NCBI GenBank assembly: GCA_019059635.1
Contig: JAGVRJ010000009.1
Span: 1,025,001-1,089,000, forward strand
DNA from: Proales similis
Lineage: Eukaryota; Rotifera; Eurotatoria; Ploima; Proalidae
Direction: 5' to 3'
Length of the DNA stretch: 64,000 nucleotides
Both the position numbers and the translations under genes were made by a program. Positions 59,557 to 64,000 of this stretch are shown here, in pieces; position 1 is the stretch's first letter; the number at the start of each line of letters is the position of its first letter. The notes under the pieces are model-generated. The model saw nothing but the letters and a program-made list of their open reading frames with translations, searched no databases and was not told the DNA's origin.

Positions 59557-61018
59557 TCACCTGTGCAATAAGTCATAAACAGGACTGAGCCAGAGGGAAT
59601 TGACATCAAAAATGGAACCTTTACTGATTGAATTCGGTGAAGAATTTTTCACTGCTACTGAGATGAAGGCGGCACCGAACGGTTCGATCGATTTCGGCTG
59701 CTCGTCAGCCGGCTGGTTCGCTTTGATTTGATTCACGCGGGTTTTCACAATTTTGTGCTTTAGAGGACACGATTTGCCTCTTGGACACTTTTGGTCGTGG
59801 GCGAAGTCGGGACACTCGTCCACGTGTGCTTTGGCGCACTTTTCAAATCGAGATTGAGTGCTCAAGTGACACGAGCAAGTCAGGTGTCGATATACCTTTT
59901 CGCCGCGAGGACAGAAGCCGCGCGCAAAGTCGATGCAAAACTCGGCGTTCTTTCCGACGTTCACGTGAGAATAGGGACACTTTTCGCGATTGCATTTGCC
60001 GGCGGCGAAAAATGCGCAACGAGGCACCTTGCCGCTGCTGGTCGAGTGCGAGAATGGACAGTTCTTGTCCTGGCATGTTCCTCGCAGGAAGCTAGAGTAA
60101 GCAGTTTAAATGAAAGCAGAATGCGGTCGGACGAGAGGGATCGCAACCGTGGACAAACTGCAATTCGGGACACGTCGTGCTCGTATGGACACTTGTCGCC
60201 GCGAGAGCAGCGGCCGAATCGATTGTAAAAGAGGCAGTACTTCTTCTTCAAGCTGCGATTGCTCGACAAGCGCCGCTTAGATATGGCGGTCGCGATACTC
60301 TTGTTAATGAGATGACTGAAAGCAATAAGCAGATGAATGAGAGCCAGAAGAACGAGAATCGGCCAACAAGCGCGCACCTGGCCAGTAGGCGTCCTTGAGT
60401 GTTGAGTGCATTTGATTTCTTGACGATTCGCACCAGCCGATAAGGTGACGACGACGACGACGACGACGATAATAATGACGGAGATGGCAGTCGAGAGAGG
60501 CGTGATCTTCCTGTAGGTGTCGGGTTCAATCGTTTCAATTTATTCCCTTTTGAGTTGACCTTGAACGCATATCCGCGAATATTGACCAACTTTGGCTTAT
60601 ACTGTCTCGTCGACTGTGAGGTTTTCTTTTTAAACTGAGCCCAGAACTGTCGGCTCGAGCGTCGAACTGCAAAAAAATTGCTCTTAGGTCGTCGGAGAAG
60701 TTTAAATTTTGAAATGCGAAAACTCGGCCGCTGATTTGCAGATAGATTGACAGCTACAAGACTGTATTTTGACCTTGAGACTAAAGACTGGCTGCTCTTT
60801 GGTTCTTGCTTCTTCTTTTCAACAACTTGACTTGAGGTGGAGGAGGCCGCCAATTGCTTGCATTGGGCCAGAAGCACGTTCAACTGGTTGGCTGATTGAA
60901 GCGTTTGCTGAAGAATCGTGTTCAAGTCTGCTTTACTGTCCTTTACATAGTTGCTGTGGTGATTTCTGCCCGCCGGTTGAGTCGAACGCACCAGTTTATA
61001 CGGATTTCGGTGCGACAT
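59557..61018 (-). CDS. ZC3H3: CCCH zinc-finger protein ZC3H3 (Smicl type)
   Basis: Four exons (61018-60378, 60315-60148, 60091-59896, 59838-59557) give 428 residues. A basic, Ser-rich N-terminal half with an eight-serine run precedes five CCCH fingers: YCLFYNRFGRCSRGDKCPYE, VCPRFLRGTCQDKNCPFSH, RCAFFAAGKCNREKCPYSH, FCIDFARGFCPRGEKCAKAH and ECPDFAHDQKCPRGKSCPL. Five tandem fingers of this sequence identify ZC3H3, a nuclear protein that couples mRNA polyadenylation and export and resembles CPSF30. An intron splits finger 4 (59839-59895). Start is the ATG at 61018; the frame is open upstream without ATG. Human ZC3H3 is much longer, mainly in its unstructured N-terminus. Confidence 0.9.
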
Positions 61019-61222
61019 GTGAGAGCTGGACACACGATTTGGTCAGTTGGGCAAATGTTCAAGCAAAATTTGAAGGTCGATTCGGCGGCACTTTACTGCC
61101 GCTTGAATGGCAACCAATGAACACGTTAGAACGCTCATGATGATTTATTGAGAAAGCAGAAAGTTAGAAACGTGAGTGAGAAAATTGAAAGATGTGAGTA
61201 AATTTGTGCATGTGCAGCGGCA

Positions 61223-62775
61223 TTAGTTTTGAATTCCGAGCACTTGCTCGAGTTCGGCTCGTTTTTGTTGAACTTTGTTGTAAAAGTAACGACTCACAGC
61301 CTCGTCAGTCCAAGGCTCGTGGTAGAATTGAGCACGACGCTCCTCTTCTGGATTGCCGTTCATGTCCTGCATTGACTTGAGGTCGCTCGACTGTGACGTG
61401 AGCCACTTGCAGATAAAGTCCTGCGGGTCGTTCGAGAAGCTCATGTAAAAGCTTCGACTCAGCTTCAGCTGGTTGATCGTTTCAATTTGCTCGTGAATTT
61501 TGCCGTCGAGCTGCGCCACGTCGGCCAGCGACTGCGTCTGGCTGGCGCTAAGGAAAGAGCGCATTTGATCGCGCAGCGGATCGTCCAGTTCTACCTCAAT
61601 GTCGTAGATTGAGGTCCTTTTCGGCTCGTTGGGCTCGATGTTGATCATGTGCTGAATGACTATCGGATCAGGAGGCATGCAGTGCATGTGCAGCTTGCCA
61701 GGTATTTCGCTGAAGCGAATGCGCTCGCAGTCGAATATTTGCTGCAAGTACTTATCCATGTTGATAAACTCCTTCTCGCGTCCGTCCTGCAAATGATGCG
61801 TTTTAATGTATTGCCAGAGCGCCTGAATAATTGTCGGCCTCGTGGCCGTGTGGATGCCGAGCAGTTTGGCCAGACGTGGGTCCAGTTTGAACTGTGGTGG
61901 CTGATAGTCGAGCAACATTAGAATTGTACACTTGAGGCTCTGGTCACCGTGTCGCTTCACTTGAAAGCCGTCCGTTTCGGCTGTTTGCGGAGTGCGATGC
62001 CACTCGACCAGGTGATTGTCTGGTCCGTAGAGCTCTTTGTCGAGTTCGATCACCAGACTTTTGAAGAACGAAGAGAACTTGCGCGGCTTTATTTTCATGC
62101 TGCTGTCATTTTTGTCGTCAATTAGGCGGCCCTCTATCTTGAGCTCCCAAGCGGGTATGCTCTCTTCGTTGTCGTCGCCCTCGCTCTTGCTGCCCGCAAT
62201 GAACTGATTTGTGATGAACACGCGCAGCTTTCGCTTCACCTTCAACGGCCGTCGCAGAGTTTCGTGAATTTCAAGCCGCTTGCGGCTGATGGTCGAATCG
62301 AGCTTCCTCTCAAATGCCAGCAAGTCCATGTAGGACTGAGATTCGGGTACAAGCTCGCGAACTTTTTGGGGAATGATTTTCTCCTTTTGTTTGTTCTTTT
62401 TGCGCAGGACCGCTTTGTTCACTTGGCCAGGCACGAGCGAATGGCGTCGCCTTGACGAATCGGCTTGTAAGCTACTGGATGCCGAAGGGCTGGCCGATAT
62501 GCTTTGGGTTTGTTGCTGCATCATTTGAATGGGCGAAGGCCGGGCCATGATGGGCTGTGAGGGAGTATGAGGCGAGTAGCTGCGCTGAAAAAGGCACCCA
62601 ACTAATTATACCGGCCAATCGACTGGGCAGCATGAAAGAGACTACTCACGTTTGCATAAGGACTGGCGCCTTGATTAGGAGCCAAGGTTGGCCGACTTTG
62701 AATTGGAATGGCGCTTGCGGGCTGAGGCGCGCCCGCCATGTACAGACGCTGTGGAGTCGACGGATTTTGGTTCAT
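61223..62775 (-). CDS. SMARCD1: SWI/SNF subunit BAF60 (SMARCD)
   Basis: Two exons, 62775-62650 and 62584-61223 (65-nt intron), give 495 residues; human SMARCD1 is 515. Exon 1 is a Pro/Gln/Ala-rich N-terminus. Then a conserved core: [37 protein letters not shown]-like segment (here [19 protein letters not shown]), [34 protein letters not shown] and [19 protein letters not shown], and a SWIB/MDM2-type domain at about 276-355 ([20 protein letters not shown]). BAF60 bridges transcription factors to the SWI/SNF remodelling complex in the nucleus. Start is the ATG at 62775. Confidence 0.93.
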
Positions 62776-62994
62776 TGGCAAAGTGGACGGCTGACTTTTA
62801 GCAGAGCGGCTCTTTTCCGTGAACTCGTCTCACTCGATTCTAGCTCGTCTCTGCATTCATAAAACCCAATCGAAGCATAATTTTCTAGCATCGCGAAATT
62901 CATAAACCTCCCAACATGACGCGCTACTTGTCCGATTTCCGCCCGTCCGCCCTACATTGTCAATCCAGTTTGAAGCAACAATTTCATTTAGTTT

Positions 62995-63560
62995 TTATTT
63001 CTGCACCACCATTTGACTAAAGAGTTCTTTTAGCTTTTCCACTTCGTGTGTCAGCTGATAGTGATTTTCTCCCAAGTGTGACATCATGATCACCGTCTCC
63101 TGTTTGAAGGGCGTTAATCAATGAGCATCAAAGCATAGCAAATCGTTCTTATTACTTCAAACGAGTCAAGGCCTTTCTTATTGTACTGGCGCACTCTCTC
63201 CCAGTCGGCAGCCATCTTGTATACTGTTGTTTGAACGCCGCTGTACAATTTATTACCAATGGTGATGTTTAATTGCGCTAGAGAGAAAATGAGAACAGCA
63301 GCCGGCTAAGAGAGAGAGACAGAAAGAGATTTGCCATACTCAGCCTGGCTTCCTGTAGCCTTAAAATAAAACTCGATCACAATAGGGCACTCGTTTGTTT
63401 GTCTCTTTGTTCCTGGCGCTTACTCATTAGCGTCCGTTTGATCAGAGGTGCCCGCAGTCGTCTTGAATATAAAAGAGCTTCCGATTTTCTTTATTCCGTC
63501 CTTAGCCAAGCCAATCTTGGAAACGATTCTTTGTCCTCTTGTCGATCCCGAACTGTTCAT
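62995..63560 (-). CDS. Small coiled-coil protein, possibly a BORC subunit
   Basis: Four exons (63560-63424, 63359-63340, 63277-63156, 63099-62995) give 127 residues with closing frame. A basic, Ser-rich start (MNSSGSTRGQRIVSKIG) is followed by a helical part (LTQLNITIGNKLYSGVQTTV, MAADWERVRQYNKKGLDSFE) and a C-terminal coiled coil (SHLGENHYQLTHEVEKLKEL). Size and the helical C-terminus recall BORCS7, a subunit of the BORC complex that positions lysosomes, but similarity is weak and other small coiled-coil proteins fit as well. The 20-nt exon 2 is short, yet needed for frame. Confidence 0.6.
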
Positions 63561-64000
63561 TTTGTTTGCTCGATACAATCAAAGCGTTTTAAAGATTGGG
63601 AACACGCTCGAAAGAAGACGATTTTATTGTTGTTTTCAGACTGAGCAAAGGTGTTGTTGATCACATGCTTTTTCAATTTTTAGTCATTTAAATCATTATT
63701 CATGGTCGAAGCAACAACGCAACCAGATTGTCCTCGTTCCCGTTTGTTTCTAGCCGAACAATATCAAATAAAAGGAGGGCGACTGTCTTTTTTACGAACA
63801 CTTGGAGGAATATTTTGGAAGCAGACCAGTTTGAAGCTCTCAATGAATGCGTCAAAGGAGAGCGTACATATTCAAAGAGCGAGAAACGAGAGCAAAAGCC
63901 ACTTTGACAGGTTGTGGATGTCAAGTGTTGCACTTGGAAACAGTTTCGATCAAATTGACTCAAACTAGTCTGAGAGTCGGAAAAATAACAAATTTATTGT
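63561..64000. other. Right edge, no gene seen
   Basis: AT-rich; open frames on both strands at about 63700-63968 overlap each other and have no recognisable features. Confidence 0.4.

Noticed and set aside
63700-63968. Overlapping frames on both strands at the right edge
   Set aside because: They shadow each other and lack recognisable protein features.

Overview
The window is nuclear DNA from a small-genome animal (metazoan). Nearly every recognisable gene is an animal gene: alpha-catenin, a Maf bZIP factor, EPB41L5/Yurt, chondroitin synthase, a CD109-type thioester protein, the BAF60 subunit of SWI/SNF, MORN4/retinophilin, ZC3H3, ARIH2, RIC8 and PLAC8-type proteins. Genes are close together on both strands. 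Introns are very short, mostly 55-66 nt with extremes of 43 and 364, begin GTAAG-like, and are usually supported by reading-frame closure when removed. A few are GC-AG. GA/CT microsatellites are scattered between genes. I cannot name the species or phylum from sequence alone. All exon models were built by eye from splice signals, frame and family similarity, without transcripts.

Layout. 1-10 kb: 3' end of RIC8 (+), ARIH2 (+), chondroitin synthase (-), a 2.2 kb gap holding coding-like scraps, and an ARM-TIR-SAM protein (-). 10-21 kb: ATP synthase epsilon (+), a divergent pair of PLAC8-like genes (-/+), a secreted DUF4419 protein (+), a 14-exon CD109/TEP gene (+) and a 44-aa membrane microprotein (-). 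21-32 kb: a zinc-finger/coiled-coil/NHL protein (-) head-to-head with SLX9 (+), then six tiny single-pass membrane proteins carrying a C-terminal PPxY-type motif (three on each side of an intronless EPB41L5 gene). 32-42 kb: glycyl-tRNA synthetase (-), a RING-like coiled-coil protein (+), a type I membrane protein (-) and alpha-catenin (+). 42-47 kb: a bacterial-looking RlaP-type nucleotidyltransferase (-), a catalytically dead trypsin-like protein (-) and an ankyrin-repeat protein (-). 47-59 kb: a possible membrane smORF (+), a disordered 502-aa protein (+), a Maf factor (-) and a 4.6 kb gene-poor stretch upstream of it. 59-64 kb: MORN4 (+), ZC3H3 (-), SMARCD/BAF60 (-) and a small coiled-coil protein that may be a BORC subunit (-).

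There is no operon-like pathway. The most noteworthy elements are the PPxY membrane microprotein array, the putatively transferred RlaP enzyme, the ARM-TIR-SAM protein with an order unlike SARM1, the dead protease with two overlapping 59-nt intron models, and a glycyl-tRNA synthetase lacking the large insertion found in the human cytosolic enzyme.
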